From JBBRBB01 sp038206235 (GTDB lineage Bacteria; Bacteroidota; Bacteroidia; Chitinophagales; Chitinophagaceae), in NCBI GenBank assembly GCA_038206235.1, contig JBBRBB010000051.1, positions 1 through 13,015 of the forward strand: a stretch of DNA of 13,015 nucleotides. The letters run 5' to 3'. Below are positions 12,790-13,015 of the stretch, piece by piece; position 1 is the first letter of the stretch, and each line of letters opens with the position of its first letter. The notes below the pieces were generated by a model that was given only the letters and a program-made list of their open reading frames with translations, did no database searches and had not been told where the DNA came from. A program made the position numbers and the translations under genes.

Positions 12790-13015
12790 TTATTTTTTGA
12801 TTGAGCTTTTGTTCAATGAAACCGCAATGTCCCTGCCCCTGCACAAAGCTATTAAGGAGACATTGCGGCGAAGGAAAGGATTTCTGACTTGTACAGGTTG
12901 TAATAATCTTTGTGTGTTCTGTAATAATGCTTTAATGTTTTTTTCTTCTTCATTGTTGATTGTTCCTGCACTTTTTTTTCTTTGGTAACTCATAATGTTT
13001 TCATCCTGTTGTTTG
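12790..13015 (-). CDS. Unknown protein, C-terminal part (cut by right edge), reading through a REP
   Basis: A minus-strand frame is open from the right edge to the TAA complementary to 12790-12792. Its first part (KQQDENIMSYQRKKSAG, then EEEKNIKALLQNTQRLLQ) is polar and coding-like. From about 12876 onward it is simply the REP element translated (LRRNVSLIALCRGRDIAVS). A start inside the window at ATG 12993 would give 67 aa, but the frame is also open beyond it. I read it as the tail of a gene whose original 3' end was replaced by REP insertion, or as a chance ORF. No family is recognised. It runs in the same direction as the RAYT. Confidence 0.35.
   Translation of the reverse strand, partial: KQQDENIMSYQRKKSAGTINNEEEKNIKALLQNTQRLLQPVQVRNPFLRRNVSLIALCRGRDIAVSLNKSSIKK
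12822..12874 (+). repeat. REP element, module A, 5' boundary of the RAYT cassette
   Basis: Arms CCGCAATGTC (12822-12831) / GACATTGCGG (12859-12868) pair perfectly over 10 bp, with the tail CGAAGG (12869-12874) pointing away from the RAYT. The loop carries TGCACAAAGC, shared with other module-A copies. It lies 52 bp upstream of the RAYT start. Confidence 0.88.

Larger units (their letters stand above)
12117..12874 (-). mobile_element. RAYT-REP cassette with 19-bp perfect terminal inverted repeats
   Basis: A 758-bp unit: REP (12822-12874), then RAYT (12176-12769), then REP (12117-12171), read on the minus strand. The outermost 19 bp, CCTTCGCCGCAATGTCTCC (12117-12135), are exactly the reverse complement of 12856-12874. 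RAYTs are domesticated IS200/IS605-type HUH enzymes that act on REP hairpins; the cassette layout here is seen directly, its mobility is inferred. No flanking target duplication was seen, as expected for this enzyme class. Confidence 0.75.

Noticed and set aside
12770..12844. Upstream extension of the RAYT to an ATG at 12844
   Set aside because: The added 25 residues come from the REP hairpin and AT-rich spacer, and family members begin near the MSVRKAISEK start.
8692..12874. Possible CRISPR array because of repeated palindromes
   Set aside because: Spacing is irregular, orientation varies, the copies are divergent, and there is no cas gene; the RAYT explains the repeats better.

Overview
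The window looks like a chromosomal segment of a member of the Bacteroidota, most likely Chitinophagaceae or a close relative (inference). The evidence is: low GC with no Shine-Dalgarno sequences before most starts; TAnnTTTG-like -7 boxes close to start codons; a futalosine-pathway menaquinone gene (mqnA); an outer-membrane barrel of the acyloxyacyl hydrolase type; a histidine kinase whose H-box reads VTHNLRSHATN, a form common in this phylum; and short tandem intergenic repeats.

Layout. Positions 1-8600 are mostly ordinary genes. A leftward secreted-protein gene is cut by the left edge. It is followed by mqnA, a PagL-like outer-membrane protein, trpS, a deoxynucleoside kinase and a SAM methyltransferase whose reading frame is broken by one extra base. 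A leftward AsmA-like membrane-anchored protein converges on the methyltransferase. Then come a glycine-zipper general-stress protein with a clear terminator and a small unknown protein. Short tandem repeats sit at gene ends: a 19-unit 8-bp array between mqnA and the barrel gene that supplies the mqnA stop codon, and a 14-bp triplet after the barrel gene.

Positions 8600-12900 differ: about four genes (cold-shock protein, PAS histidine kinase, HAD hydrolase, REP-associated tyrosine transposase = RAYT) lie among at least nine palindromic REP-like elements. These fall into two modules. Module A has arms CGCAATGTC / GACATTGCGGCgAAGG. Module B has arms CCGGGTT / AACCCGG. The intact RAYT is enclosed by two module-A copies in opposite orientation, whose outer 19 bp are perfect inverted repeats. 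A decayed RAYT N-terminus lies 3 kb away beside another A-like element. A stretch of about 194 bp, carrying the first 26 codons of the kinase, its upstream region and one REP, has been copied 2 kb away.

No metabolic operon is evident; most genes seem independently expressed housekeeping or envelope functions. The best candidate for a noteworthy system is the RAYT/REP cluster, with signs of more than one round of insertion, decay and local duplication. All assignments come from reading motifs and comparing parts of the window by eye; no database search was possible.
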